Origin: Clostridium tyrobutyricum DSM 2637 = ATCC 25755 = JCM 11008
GTDB taxonomy: Bacteria; Bacillota; Clostridia; Clostridiales; Clostridiaceae
Assembly: GCF_000359585.1 (NCBI RefSeq)
Contig: NZ_APMH01000004.1
Coordinates: 93,358 to 157,357, forward strand
DNA: 64,000 bases
Direction: 5' to 3'
The position numbers were made by a program, and so were the translations under genes. Below are positions 8,347-17,583 of the stretch, piece after piece. The notes beneath the pieces are model-generated. The model was not told the origin of the DNA. It worked only from the letters and a program-made list of their open reading frames with translations, and searched no databases. Numbering within the stretch: the stretch's first letter is position 1; the number at the start of each line of letters is the position of its first letter.

Positions 8347-9735
8347 TTATCTATCCTTGAGAACAACATTTCCTGCATTTTTAGGAAGCGTGAATATCTC
8401 AATCAATGCCATTATGCAGAATACTGCGAGAACAAAAAAGGATAATCTGTAACTTAATGATTCTAATCCTTTTCCTGAAAAAATAGATTGTCCTATTCTT
8501 AATACTACTGAAATTATGGCTATACCTAAAGCCTGTGCCATATTTTTTGTAGTTGATTCAAGTGTATTGGCAGCATTAGTTTGCTTATAATCCAATTCAC
8601 TGTATGCAATTGAATTATAAGAGGTAAATGTCAAAGAACGGCCTATACCACTTAAAATTGTGATAATAATCATGAAAACTATTGGAGTGTGTATGGAAAA
8701 AAATGCACTTACAACCATTGTTATTGAAACTACCAACATTGAATCAATAAATATGGTTTTAAAACCATATTTGTTTATTAAAAATGTACTGGCTGGTTTT
8801 ATTCCAATGTTTCCAACAAATATAAATAGTACTATACTGCCAGAGTAAGCTGCACTCCACCCAAATAAATTTTGAAGCATAATAGTAAGTAGAAAAGGAG
8901 CTGCACCTACACAAAACCAAAATAGTGATCCTCCTGTCTGAGATATGCGAAAAGTCTTTATCTTCAAAACTCTTAAATCAATTAAAGGATCTTTGGTTCT
9001 GTAAAGGTAAAGCATTGCAAGCAAAAATTCCATGATAAAAATTAATAACAAAACAAGACCTTTTTCCCATGATCTACTGGAATCAGCCAATATATTGGCT
9101 GCGTAAATAATACCTCCGGCACCTATTCCAATCAAAATAAATCCCATCCAATCTAATGACTTATTTTTATCTCCATTAGAATTCTCCAATATTCTAAAAC
9201 TCACCAAAAATGCTATAGCTCCTAGAGGAATATTGATTGCAAATATCAAATGCCAAGAATAATAAGTTACAATAAGCCCTCCTAAAAGCGGTGCTATTGC
9301 AGGTGCAATAAGGCCAGGCCATACAAGATAAGATATCATCTGAAGCAGTTCCTTTTTATGAGTTTTCTTTAATACTATCAATCTTCCAACAGGAACCATC
9401 ATAGAACCTCCAAGACCCTGTATAATTCTCATTGCCACTAAAAAATCAAATGATTTGCTCAAGGCACATCCAATAGAAGCCCCAGTAAATATTACAATTG
9501 CACTTAAAAATATTGTTTTATTATTAAATCTATCTGCAAACCATCCACTTAAAGGAATAAACATGGCCAAAGTAATCATATACGCTGTTATAATAACACT
9601 TGTTGAAGCCAGTGGTACTTTAAATGTATTTGATATAGCCGGAGTTGCTGTTGTTACAATTGTACCGTCTAACATTTCCATAAAAAGGCACATAGCTACA
9701 ATCAGTGCTATTTTTTTCTGCTTTTTTTCAATCAT
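8347..9735 (-). CDS. MFS transporter, DHA2 (EmrB/QacA-like) family
   Basis: About 462 residues, strongly hydrophobic, with 12-14 membrane segments. MEMLDGTIVTTATPAI in TM1 and SGWFADRF after TM2 are typical of the DHA2 drug/proton antiporter family, not of sugar porters. It sits inside the inositol operon between the transketolase subunits and the second iolG-type gene, so it may export a fermentation product or a polyol-derived acid. That is inference. Start choice is uncertain: ATG 9735 has AGGA 13 bases upstream, while a TTG at 9747 nearly touches it. A 15-bp dyad lies just upstream (9770-9802). Confidence 0.75.
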   Translation of the reverse strand: MIEKKQKKIALIVAMCLFMEMLDGTIVTTATPAISNTFKVPLASTSVIITAYMITLAMFIPLSGWFADRFNNKTIFLSAIVIFTGASIGCALSKSFDFLVAMRIIQGLGGSMMVPVGRLIVLKKTHKKELLQMISYLVWPGLIAPAIAPLLGGLIVTYYSWHLIFAINIPLGAIAFLVSFRILENSNGDKNKSLDWMGFILIGIGAGGIIYAANILADSSRSWEKGLVLLLIFIMEFLLAMLYLYRTKDPLIDLRVLKIKTFRISQTGGSLFWFCVGAAPFLLTIMLQNLFGWSAAYSGSIVLFIFVGNIGIKPASTFLINKYGFKTIFIDSMLVVSITMVVSAFFSIHTPIVFMIIITILSGIGRSLTFTSYNSIAYSELDYKQTNAANTLESTTKNMAQALGIAIISVVLRIGQSIFSGKGLESLSYRLSFFVLAVFCIMALIEIFTLPKNAGNVVLKDR

Positions 9736-9769
9736 AACTGTATTCAATCCTATCTTGTTTCATAAATTG

Positions 9770-9802
9770 ATACTACAAAACTATTTTATAGTTTTGTAGT
9801 AT
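9770..9802 (-). repeat. perfect 15-bp inverted repeat inside the iol operon
   Basis: ATACTACAAAACTAT and its exact complement are separated by TTT. It lies in the 109-base gap before the MFS gene. It lacks a T-tract on the minus strand, so it may be an operator or an RNA stem that lowers downstream expression. Confidence 0.6.
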
Positions 9803-9844
9803 TTTATAGTAATAATTATATATCTAATTTATACTGTGCAACTA

Positions 9845-10810
9845 TTATTTTTTTCTTTCAATTACTTTTTTGCAAGTATTAACAATATCCTGAACAGTAA
9901 GTCCATACTCTTGTTTCAAATAATCCACTGAGCCAACCTGACCAAATCTATCACGTATACCTACCCTTTCCAAAGGTACTGGAATATTTTCACTCAATAC
10001 TTCAGAAACTGCACTTCCTAATCCATTTATAATATTATGATTTTCAGCAGTTACTATAGCTCCAGTCTCTTTGGCACAATTTATTATTAATTCTTTGTCA
10101 ATTGGCTTCAATGTAAATATATTTACAACCTTGGCATTTATTCCTTCTTTAGCTAGAGCTTCAGCTGCATTTATAGCATCATTAACCATTATTCCGCTAG
10201 CTATTATACTTACATCCTTACCATCTTTCAAGGTAACTCCCTTGCCAATTTCAAATGTTGATCCACTTTCATATATTTTAATTGGATTTTTTCTAAGTAG
10301 TCTAATATAGAAAAATCCTTTTAAAGCTGCTGTCTGCTTGATTAAATCTTCAAGCATTGTGCAATCTACTGGTTCCAGTATCGTAACATTAGGTATATTT
10401 CTCATTATCCCCATATCTTCAAATGGCATATGGGTACCTCCATTAAATGCTGCTGTAACTCCCGGATCACTTCCAATTACTCTTACATTTCGGTTGGAAT
10501 AACCTACAGACAGAAACAATTGATCAAAGCATCTTCTTGTGGCAAATGGTCCAAATGTATGAGCAAATGGTATCTTTCCCGTAGCAGATAATCCAGCTGC
10601 AACACCTATCATATTTGCTTCCTGAATTCCTACATCAAAAGTTCTTTCAGGAAATTCTTCTGCAAATTTTCTCATACCCATAGATGACATCAAATCGCCA
10701 TCTAAAACTACAACATCTTTATTTTTTGCTGCAATTTTAAGCAGAGTATTGCAATATATATTTCTCATTTCTTCATCTTTTATTCTTTTTGATGCTAAAA
10801 CCACACTCAT
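9845..10810 (-). CDS. transketolase, C-terminal (pyrimidine-binding) subunit
   Basis: 321 residues covering the Pyr and C-terminal domains of transketolase. GIQEANM carries the Glu (E64) that activates thiamine diphosphate, and GGTHMPFEDMG holds the active-site His (H127). The partner PP subunit is encoded immediately upstream (stop 10814, three bases away), giving a two-gene split transketolase as in archaea and several clostridia. Transketolases move a two-carbon ketol unit from a D-threo ketose to an aldose. Placement between iolB and an MFS gene, in one operon with iolD and iolE, points to a role in inositol carbon flow rather than housekeeping. Donor specificity cannot be read from sequence. 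Confidence 0.88.
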   Translation of the reverse strand: MSVVLASKRIKDEEMRNIYCNTLLKIAAKNKDVVVLDGDLMSSMGMRKFAEEFPERTFDVGIQEANMIGVAAGLSATGKIPFAHTFGPFATRRCFDQLFLSVGYSNRNVRVIGSDPGVTAAFNGGTHMPFEDMGIMRNIPNVTILEPVDCTMLEDLIKQTAALKGFFYIRLLRKNPIKIYESGSTFEIGKGVTLKDGKDVSIIASGIMVNDAINAAEALAKEGINAKVVNIFTLKPIDKELIINCAKETGAIVTAENHNIINGLGSAVSEVLSENIPVPLERVGIRDRFGQVGSVDYLKQEYGLTVQDIVNTCKKVIERKK

Positions 10811-10813
10811 AAA

Positions 10814-11656
10814 TTACACCAGCCTTTCAAGTTCTTTTTCCAAATATGCAAGAGTTTCTTCCAATTGTTCACTGCTAACTTGTATATGATGATTTAATTT
10901 AAGGTTTTCAGCAAAAGGAATTCCCTTTCCTTTTATGGTATCAAGAACTATTAAAGATGGCTTACCTTTAATTTTTTTTGCATTCATTATGGCATCGTAT
11001 ACTTGAACTACATCGTTGCCATCTACTTTCTGTGCATTCCAACCAAAAGATTCAAACTTTACTTTAATATCCCCCACATCATTTATATCTTTTACATAGC
11101 CATCAAGTTGTTTTTTATTATAATCCACAAAAGCAATTAAATTATCCAACTTTTTCTGTGCTGCATAAAGCGCTGCCTCCCATACCTGACCTTCCTGGAT
11201 TTCTCCATCACCAAGCATCAGATAAGTATAATTATCTCTTTTATCTAACTTATTCCCAAGTGCAACTCCTACTGCCAAAGATGATCCTTGTCCAAGCGAA
11301 CCTGTTGACATGTCAACACCTTTTGTTAAATCCTTGTTGCAATGGCTGGGAAGTTTAGTTCCTCCTTGATTCAATGTCTTTAATTCTTCTTCCGGGAAGA
11401 AACCTTCTATTGCAAGAGTAGCATACAATGAGGGACCTGAATGGCCCTTTGAACATATAAACCAGTCTCTATCTTTCCAGTCTGGATTTTTAGTATCATA
11501 TCTCATGATTTTGCCATATAATACAGCCAAAGTTTCAACCATAGACATTGCACCACCAACATGTCCTGCACCAAAATTAGCAATGGATTTTATAGTATCT
11601 ATCCTTATCTTTACAGCTAATCTTTTTAGTTCCCTGATTTCACTTTTACTTAACAT
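10814..11656 (-). CDS. transketolase, N-terminal (diphosphate-binding) subunit
   Basis: 280 residues equal to the PP domain. The thiamine diphosphate/Mg motif runs from GDGE (149-152) to N180, with active-site His candidates at H32 (GAGHVGG) and H72 (SKGHSG), and the block GVDMSTGSLGQG. AGGAGG precedes ATG 11656. It forms a heteromer with the C-terminal subunit downstream. Clostridial sulfoglycolysis uses a similarly split transketolase on 6-deoxy-6-sulfofructose, which is a precedent for specialised paralogues that take unphosphorylated ketoses with an acidic end group. Confidence 0.88.
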   Translation of the reverse strand: MLSKSEIRELKRLAVKIRIDTIKSIANFGAGHVGGAMSMVETLAVLYGKIMRYDTKNPDWKDRDWFICSKGHSGPSLYATLAIEGFFPEEELKTLNQGGTKLPSHCNKDLTKGVDMSTGSLGQGSSLAVGVALGNKLDKRDNYTYLMLGDGEIQEGQVWEAALYAAQKKLDNLIAFVDYNKKQLDGYVKDINDVGDIKVKFESFGWNAQKVDGNDVVQVYDAIMNAKKIKGKPSLIVLDTIKGKGIPFAENLKLNHHIQVSSEQLEETLAYLEKELERLV

Positions 11657-11705
11657 TTTATACCTCCTTGTGAGAGTTATCTTTTAGTCATCTTAGTTAA
11701 ATCAT

Positions 11706-12500
11706 CTATAATTCTGGAAAATATTTTGCATCTGACTCAGTTGTCCATTCATACTCCGGTCTTACTGTAGTAATAATATTCTGAGCATCTCTAAGACGTA
11801 TTACCCATAAATAATATTCTGCATATCCTGGAGCTGTAGACTGGGCATGTGTAGTATTACAAGGCATTCCTGTAAGTTCATTGTTTTTTACCTTATAAGC
11901 ATCATCTCCCATTTCTGCAAGTCCATATCCATTTTCCGGCAAAAATTTATAAAAGTAAATTTCCGGCTCCACATGAGTATGTGGTGGAAATGAAGACCAC
12001 TTACCAGGGTAACTAACAACTTCTCCAACAAAGAAGTTAGTTTCAGGACAATTTGATCTGTCAAAGAATGTTCTTACAAGACGTGTTGAGCACTCATTTA
12101 ATGTACCTGCACCTCTTTCTTCATTTGCGCAAAGACAATCTTCTGGCTTTAATAATTTTGCCTGGAATTTTTTTGTATTTTCAGTTCTTGAAACTGCAAC
12201 CTCTGCAGTTCTCGATAAACACTTAATTGATACAGCCGTATTCTGAGGCACGTGAAGTAAAATAGGTGCCTCATGGAAACAACTATTGCGTTCTACTGTC
12301 TCACTGTTGTTATTCCATGAAAATGTAATCTTACCAGTCATCAGAACATATATTGCTTCCTGATTATAAGTGAAAGAATCTTCATCACCATCTTCCATGG
12401 AAATTACACCAAATTCCATTCCCATCATTGAAGGATGTTTCTCTTTACTAACAATTTCATTATATCCCTTTGAAAAGGGAGTATTTCTAGAAATTTTCAT
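11706..12500 (-). CDS. iolB: 5-deoxy-glucuronate isomerase
   Basis: This double-cupin protein (about 264 residues) converts 5-deoxy-D-glucuronate to 2-deoxy-5-keto-D-gluconate. Metal-site residues are in FPPHTHVEPE (two His, one Glu) and a later His in CNTTHAQSTAPGYAEYYLW, matching the KduI/IolB family. Starts at 12545, 12509 and 12500 are in frame. AGAGG lies 3 bases from 12509 and 12 from 12500, so the exact start is undecided; I give 12500 (MKISRNTPF). It is directly downstream of a Gfo/Idh gene in the operon. Its product has a hydroxymethyl-ketone end with D-threo hydroxyls, the shape a transketolase accepts. Confidence 0.88.
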   Translation of the reverse strand: MKISRNTPFSKGYNEIVSKEKHPSMMGMEFGVISMEDGDEDSFTYNQEAIYVLMTGKITFSWNNNSETVERNSCFHEAPILLHVPQNTAVSIKCLSRTAEVAVSRTENTKKFQAKLLKPEDCLCANEERGAGTLNECSTRLVRTFFDRSNCPETNFFVGEVVSYPGKWSSFPPHTHVEPEIYFYKFLPENGYGLAEMGDDAYKVKNNELTGMPCNTTHAQSTAPGYAEYYLWVIRLRDAQNIITTVRPEYEWTTESDAKYFPEL

Positions 12501-12547
12501 AGTTTGCATACGCCTCTTTCTATAATTTAAAATATGTTTATACAAAC

Positions 12548-13567
12548 TTACTTTTCATATGGTAACATTTGCCCCTTTTCAAATGACTCTTTGCATCTAT
12601 TTGCAATCTTTGAAACAGCAGTACCATCATATACAGTTACATTTGGTTTGCGGTTTTCCTGAATGCATTTTACGAATTCCTCCATTTCTGCTATATATGC
12701 ATTATGCCAACGTGCAACGAAATCTGGATAACATTCACGACATACTCCATGCTCACTCATTACTTCCAGTAAACTATCGGTTCCAACTGATCCAATTCTT
12801 AGAGTACCCCTAGTTCCAATAATTTCAGTCTCTACATTACAACCGTGAGCTGCAGCACGTCCGGCAAACATAAATGCCATAGTTTCGTCCTCAAACTGAA
12901 TCATACAACCTACATTGTCTGCGTCATTCCACTGGCGGTACTGCTCAAATTCAAAGCATCCTCCTATACCCCACATATTCTTTGGTTCACTTCCAGTAAA
13001 CCAACGGCATAAATCTATATCATGTACACACATATCCAGGAACTGTCCTCCGCTGTGTGGTGCAAATGCCAATGTACCTTCTATTGTTGTTATAGGATCC
13101 TGTGTATAGGAACGAACCAAAATTACTCTTCCAATATCACCATTCTCAATTTTTTCTTTTGCCTTGCGATACGAATAATCATAACGTCTCATGAATCCCA
13201 ACATGAATATTTTATCCTTGTGGGCTTCTACAACTTTTTCAGCTTTCTTGCAGTGCTCTATATTTGTATCCAAAGGTTTCTCACAGAATACATGCTTTCC
13301 AGCATTTAATGCAATTTCAATTTGTTCTGTGTGAAGAGCAGATGGAGTAACTATGGCAATTGCATCTAACTCAGGATTAGCGCACATTTCTTTAAAGTCA
13401 GTGTAAGCATATGGAACATTTAGTTCACTTTTTACTTGTTTAAGCTTGCTTTCATCTATATCAGTAATTGCAGTAAGTTCAGCTCCAGGTACACGTGTAG
13501 CAAGATTGCAAGCATGTTCATATCCAAGACGGCCTAAACCTGCAGAACCAATTTTAATTTTTTTCAT
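12548..13567 (-). CDS. Gfo/Idh/MocA oxidoreductase, probable inositol or inosose dehydrogenase
   Basis: 339 residues with an N-terminal GSAGLGRLG dinucleotide loop, EKPLDTN with the catalytic Lys, LGFMRRYDYSY and FLDMCVHDIDLCRW with the Asp/His pair. The family includes IolG, IolX (scyllo-inositol) and IolW. Which isomer it uses is not visible. ATG 13567 has GGGGG eight bases upstream and is preferred to the frame opening at 13588. It lies between iolE and iolB in the operon, so it surely serves inositol catabolism, perhaps feeding scyllo- or chiro-inositol into inosose. Confidence 0.83.
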   Translation of the reverse strand: MKKIKIGSAGLGRLGYEHACNLATRVPGAELTAITDIDESKLKQVKSELNVPYAYTDFKEMCANPELDAIAIVTPSALHTEQIEIALNAGKHVFCEKPLDTNIEHCKKAEKVVEAHKDKIFMLGFMRRYDYSYRKAKEKIENGDIGRVILVRSYTQDPITTIEGTLAFAPHSGGQFLDMCVHDIDLCRWFTGSEPKNMWGIGGCFEFEQYRQWNDADNVGCMIQFEDETMAFMFAGRAAAHGCNVETEIIGTRGTLRIGSVGTDSLLEVMSEHGVCRECYPDFVARWHNAYIAEMEEFVKCIQENRKPNVTVYDGTAVSKIANRCKESFEKGQMLPYEK

Positions 13568-13612
13568 ATTAAATTCCCCCATTTTCATAAATAATATATT
13601 AAAATTTTTAAT

Positions 13613-14515
13613 TTATATACCTGTCTGCTCCTTAATATATGCTCTTGCAAGTTTAGCATAATCAAGTGGATTATATATATATGGATTTTGTTCAGCTTCA
13701 ACTACCAACCAACCTTTATAATTCCTTTTCTCCAATATCTTAAAAATTGCAGGATAATCTACAGAACCAGTTTTATCACCTGGAACAGTAAATACACCTT
13801 CAAGAACGGATTTTAAAAAGCTCAACTTTTTATCTCTGCATCTCTTCATGATATCAGGTCTAACATCTTTCAAATGAATGTGCTTAATTCTGTCAAAATG
13901 TTTATCTAGAATTGCAACTGGATCTTCACCTGAAAATGTAAGATGTCCTGTATCAAATAGAAGATTTACATACTTGGGATTAGTTAATTCCATCAATTTG
14001 TCAATTTCATTCGTTCTTTGAACTGTAGTAGTCATATGATGGTGGTATATGAGCATCATGCCATTATCCACAGCTATTTTACCGAGTTTGTCCAGTCCTT
14101 CTGCCAGCTGCTTCCACTCAGCTTCATCTGTAATAACATACTTGTCAGTATGTGGAATATTGTTAAAATGTTGAATACTATGGCTCTGGTCAGAAACGAC
14201 TACATGCTTGGCACCAATTGCCTTCAGAAAATTCATATGATCTATAAAGCCACGTTCATTAACCTCATATGGTTTTTCATTAAGATAGGAGCTATACCAT
14301 GCTGTTATAGCTGAAATACCTCGACGACTGAATTCCTTATTCAAAATGTCTGTATCTCTAGGAAACTGGCATCCTATTTCAGTACCTTTATAACCAGAAA
14401 GTGCAATTTCACTAATTGTCTGTAAGAAAGTATTTTCTTTTCCCCATTCAGGCATGTCATCTTCTGTCCATGCAATAGGTGCAATTCCAATTTTAACATT
14501 TTCTCTATTTAACAT
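13613..14515 (-). CDS. iolE: inosose dehydratase (2-keto-myo-inositol dehydratase)
   Basis: 300 residues of the AP-endonuclease-2-like TIM barrel. It removes water from scyllo-inosose to give 3D-(3,5/4)-trihydroxycyclohexane-1,2-dione. Near full-length similarity to B. subtilis IolE is evident: GIAPIAWTEDDMPEWG, YHHHMTTTVQ, LLFDTGHLTFSG, RIKHIHLKD and GVFTVPGDKTGSVDY; metal ligands are expected among the conserved Glu, Asp and His of these blocks. Spacing to iolD is 26 bases, with AAGGGGGAAGG before the ATG. Confidence 0.94.
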   Translation of the reverse strand: MLNRENVKIGIAPIAWTEDDMPEWGKENTFLQTISEIALSGYKGTEIGCQFPRDTDILNKEFSRRGISAITAWYSSYLNEKPYEVNERGFIDHMNFLKAIGAKHVVVSDQSHSIQHFNNIPHTDKYVITDEAEWKQLAEGLDKLGKIAVDNGMMLIYHHHMTTTVQRTNEIDKLMELTNPKYVNLLFDTGHLTFSGEDPVAILDKHFDRIKHIHLKDVRPDIMKRCRDKKLSFLKSVLEGVFTVPGDKTGSVDYPAIFKILEKRNYKGWLVVEAEQNPYIYNPLDYAKLARAYIKEQTGI

Positions 14516-14541
14516 AAAACCTTCCCCCTTGTAAGTTTGTT

Positions 14542-16479
14542 TTAATATATTCTTGCTTTTTTAAGTCTTTCAAGTCTGCTTTTATAGGAGGCTTGAGTTA
14601 CTTCTGATTTACTAACAGATGCAACACCTATATGCCACCAGGATTTATAACCTTCTGCCATTGTCTTTGGAAGTACTTTGGCATCAATAATACATGATCT
14701 TGTTTGTTTTTTTGAATCTTCAAGAGCTGCTCTCAACTCTTCAGGAGTTTTAGCTACATATCCCTTCAAGCCATAACCTTCTCCTACTTTTGCAAAATCT
14801 ACATAGATATAGTTTCCATCTGTTCTTCCACTTTTCTCATTACGATAGCGAAATTCTGTACACATACTTCCTATTCCATTTCCCATCTGTAGATTATTTA
14901 TACATCCAAATGCAGCATTGTCAAATACAATAATAGTTATCTTTGCATTTTCCTGTACGGCTGTTGTAATTTCAGAATTCAACATAAGGAACGAGCCATC
15001 ACCTACTAGAGCATAAACTTCTCTATCCGGTTCAGCCAGTTTGGAACCTAGTGCACCTGCAATTTCGTAGCCCATGCATGATGCACCATACTCCATGTTA
15101 TAGGAATCCTTTACATCTGTAGTCCAAAGGCGTTCCAGATCAGCTGGCAGTGACCCTGCAGCAGCCACAACAATTGCATCGTCATCAATAACATCTCTTA
15201 CAATACCTACTCCGTTGGATTCTGTAATAGTACCTCCTATATCTCGAATATAGTCATTTATAATTTCAGGAGTCCAACTTGGAACACATGGCACAAAATC
15301 TTTTCCTGTATAAACAACATTGCAAACTGATTGCCTTTCCTTTTCCCATACTGATTGAATTTTTGCTATTTCATCCTCTTTATAAGCAGGTTTGTATTTT
15401 TTGCTGTGAAGTTCTTTTACAATAATCTCCAAATTTAATTTTGCATCTCCCACAACACGTTCAGCATCCATCTTTTCAGCATGAAATTCAGATGTATTTA
15501 TAGTAACAAATCTTACATCAGGATTGCGGAATATTTCCTTGGATCCCGTTACAAAATCATTGAATCGAGTTCCTACTCCAACAACCAAATCTGCCATCTC
15601 TGCTGCTGTATTTGCAGCAAGTGTTCCTGTTATACCTACACCACCCAAATTCATTGGACTTGATGACTTGGTAGAACTCTTACCTGCTTGTGTTTCAGCA
15701 TATGGTATGCCAAATTCCTCACAAAAACTTTGAAGAGTCTCTCCGGCTTCTGAATACCTTACGCCTCCGCCTCCAATAAATAAAGGCTTCTTGCTAACCA
15801 TAATAAGATCAACTGCATTTTCAATTTCCCTGTCATCTGCTTTACGGCGGGCAATGTGATGTACTCTCTTCTTAAAGAAGTATTCAGGAAAATCAAAACT
15901 CTCACCCTGTACATCCTGTGGTATGCCAATACATACTGCTCCAGTATTGCTGACATCCGTCAATACCCGCATTGCATTTATAAGAGCAGTCATAAGATGT
16001 TCCGGTCTTGCAACTCTATCCCAATAACGAGTTACTGGCTTAAAGCAGTCATTTGTAGTTATAGACAGGTTATATGGCTGCTCTATCTGTTGAAGTACCG
16101 GATCCGGCTGACGTGTAGAAAACGTATCCGATGGAAACAACAATAGAGGAATATTATTAATAGATGCAGTGAGTGCTGCAGTAACCATATTTGCAGCTCC
16201 TGGACCTATTGATGATGTACATGCAATTATGCGTCTTCTATTATTCTGTTTTGCATAACTCATAGCTGCATGTGCCATTCCCTGTTCATTACGCCCCTGG
16301 TATACTCTTAGATGTCCTGGATCCTCCTCCAATGCTTGTCCAAGTCCTGCTACCATTCCATGACCGAATATTGTGAAAATACCATCTATAAACTGGTTTT
16401 CAACTCCATCAAATTCTATATACTGATTATTCAAGAACTTAACAATTGCCTGTCCCACTGTCATTTTTACTCTATTCAA
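14542..16479 (-). CDS. iolD: 3D-(3,5/4)-trihydroxycyclohexane-1,2-dione acylhydrolase
   Basis: 645 residues of the thiamine-diphosphate acetolactate-synthase-like family. It hydrolyses the cyclic dione made by IolE to 5-deoxy-D-glucuronate. FGHGMVAGLGQAL at the N-terminus, GRNEQGMAHAA with the catalytic Glu, and the cofactor motif starting GDGSFLMLNSEI followed by FDNAAFGCINNLQ are all IolD-like. The start is TTG at 16479, seven bases after AAGGAGG; the next ATG (16464) is 22 bases away. It is the first gene of the eight-gene operon, with a box promoter at 16557-16597. Confidence 0.94.
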   Translation of the reverse strand: MNRVKMTVGQAIVKFLNNQYIEFDGVENQFIDGIFTIFGHGMVAGLGQALEEDPGHLRVYQGRNEQGMAHAAMSYAKQNNRRRIIACTSSIGPGAANMVTAALTASINNIPLLLFPSDTFSTRQPDPVLQQIEQPYNLSITTNDCFKPVTRYWDRVARPEHLMTALINAMRVLTDVSNTGAVCIGIPQDVQGESFDFPEYFFKKRVHHIARRKADDREIENAVDLIMVSKKPLFIGGGGVRYSEAGETLQSFCEEFGIPYAETQAGKSSTKSSSPMNLGGVGITGTLAANTAAEMADLVVGVGTRFNDFVTGSKEIFRNPDVRFVTINTSEFHAEKMDAERVVGDAKLNLEIIVKELHSKKYKPAYKEDEIAKIQSVWEKERQSVCNVVYTGKDFVPCVPSWTPEIINDYIRDIGGTITESNGVGIVRDVIDDDAIVVAAAGSLPADLERLWTTDVKDSYNMEYGASCMGYEIAGALGSKLAEPDREVYALVGDGSFLMLNSEITTAVQENAKITIIVFDNAAFGCINNLQMGNGIGSMCTEFRYRNEKSGRTDGNYIYVDFAKVGEGYGLKGYVAKTPEELRAALEDSKKQTRSCIIDAKVLPKTMAEGYKSWWHIGVASVSKSEVTQASYKSRLERLKKARIY

Positions 16480-16556
16480 AGTAATACCTCCTTCTATCTA
16501 ACAATATTTTAATTTTTAACATAATGGGTATTTACTTACTTTTACCTTACGTGTAT

Positions 16557-16597
16557 AGTATAAAATTTTTTTTAATGCAATTCTATAGATTTCTTGC
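16557..16597 (-). promoter_or_regulatory. inositol-regulon box plus -10 (site A), iolD operon promoter
   Basis: GCAAGAAATCTATAGAA starts at 16597; TATACT at 16562-16557 follows after 18 bases. An alternative sigma-A reading is TTGCAT, 17 bases, TATACA immediately downstream of the box. Either way the box touches the -35 position. Confidence 0.78.
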
Positions 16598-16698
16598 TTT
16601 GATATTTGGGATATTTCATATATTATCCTTTATTATCCTTAATACTTTTAATATCATTTTCCTAAAACTATAAAATTCTTGTTTTATTATAAAGTTCT

Positions 16699-17526
16699 CT
16701 ATAAATATTGTTTTGTTTTTTCTGCACCAATACGTATAACATCTTCAGGTTCCATATTCCAGTATTCAGGACGGAATAATTCTAAAGAAGCAATTTTATC
16801 GTAACCTTTCTCCTTTAATATATCAGTAATTTCTTTTATTGGTATACAGCCGTCTCCCGGGAAGAGCCTATTACAATGGTCCAAAATTCCCAGAGGCAGA
16901 TTTTCACAATCATTAATATGAAATACAAATATCTTGTCTAGCGGTATTTTTCTGAGATACTCAATATCTGCACATTTATCATGCAAATAGACATTTATAC
17001 AATCTACTACAAGTCCAACACTATCACGGTTTACTAATTTTACAATTTCATATGCCTGACGAATACTATTGCAAACCCATTTCTTATCTCCTATAGGTTC
17101 AAATGCAAGTTTTACATTATATTTTTCAGCTATATCGGCTAATTTATTTAATACGTTTACAGAGTCAATGAAAACTTCCTCTTCATTTTTATTGGATACC
17201 TCTGAAGTTACAGTTGGAACCACTACTATATAGGGATTTCCTATATGGCATGCAACCTTGCACCCAAAAGTAAATAAATCTATAAGTTCATTCCACTGCC
17301 TTTTGTTACAAAAATTAATATTTTCAATTGAATTTAGGGCGAACGGTTTCAAATGACCTGCCTTAAAAAATTCTTTTAGATCTTCAATACTATGATCTTC
17401 CAAATAATCTTTTATCATGTCAAGACGAAGCTCAATATAGTCATAGCCATACTTTTCACAAAGTTCCAAATCTCTCATAACATTTGATTTTTTCATACAT
17501 GTTGCTTCATTAAAACCAAGTTTCAC
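16699..17526 (-). CDS. iolI: 2-keto-myo-inositol isomerase
   Basis: 275 residues of the xylose-isomerase-like TIM barrel. It interconverts scyllo-inosose and 1-keto-D-chiro-inositol, linking D-chiro-inositol to the pathway. It aligns with B. subtilis IolI from the first residues (MKLGFNEAT) to SLELFRPEY. Metal ligands by comparison are the Glu in LAFEPIG, the Asp in GLVVDC, the His in FVFHINDCEN and the Glu in SLELF. The start is GTG at 17526 with AGGAG ten bases upstream. It is transcribed alone from its own box promoter. Confidence 0.9.
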   Translation of the reverse strand: MKLGFNEATCMKKSNVMRDLELCEKYGYDYIELRLDMIKDYLEDHSIEDLKEFFKAGHLKPFALNSIENINFCNKRQWNELIDLFTFGCKVACHIGNPYIVVVPTVTSEVSNKNEEEVFIDSVNVLNKLADIAEKYNVKLAFEPIGDKKWVCNSIRQAYEIVKLVNRDSVGLVVDCINVYLHDKCADIEYLRKIPLDKIFVFHINDCENLPLGILDHCNRLFPGDGCIPIKEITDILKEKGYDKIASLELFRPEYWNMEPEDVIRIGAEKTKQYL

Positions 17527-17583
17527 TTAACTTCAACTCCTTTTTTATTTTATATATAATAATATTATTTTCATGTCATATAC

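Noticed and set aside
7351..16146. Numerous 60-100 residue frames antisense or out of frame inside the iol genes
   Set aside because: All overlap well-supported genes on the other frame, lack ribosome sites and show codon patterns of shadow frames.
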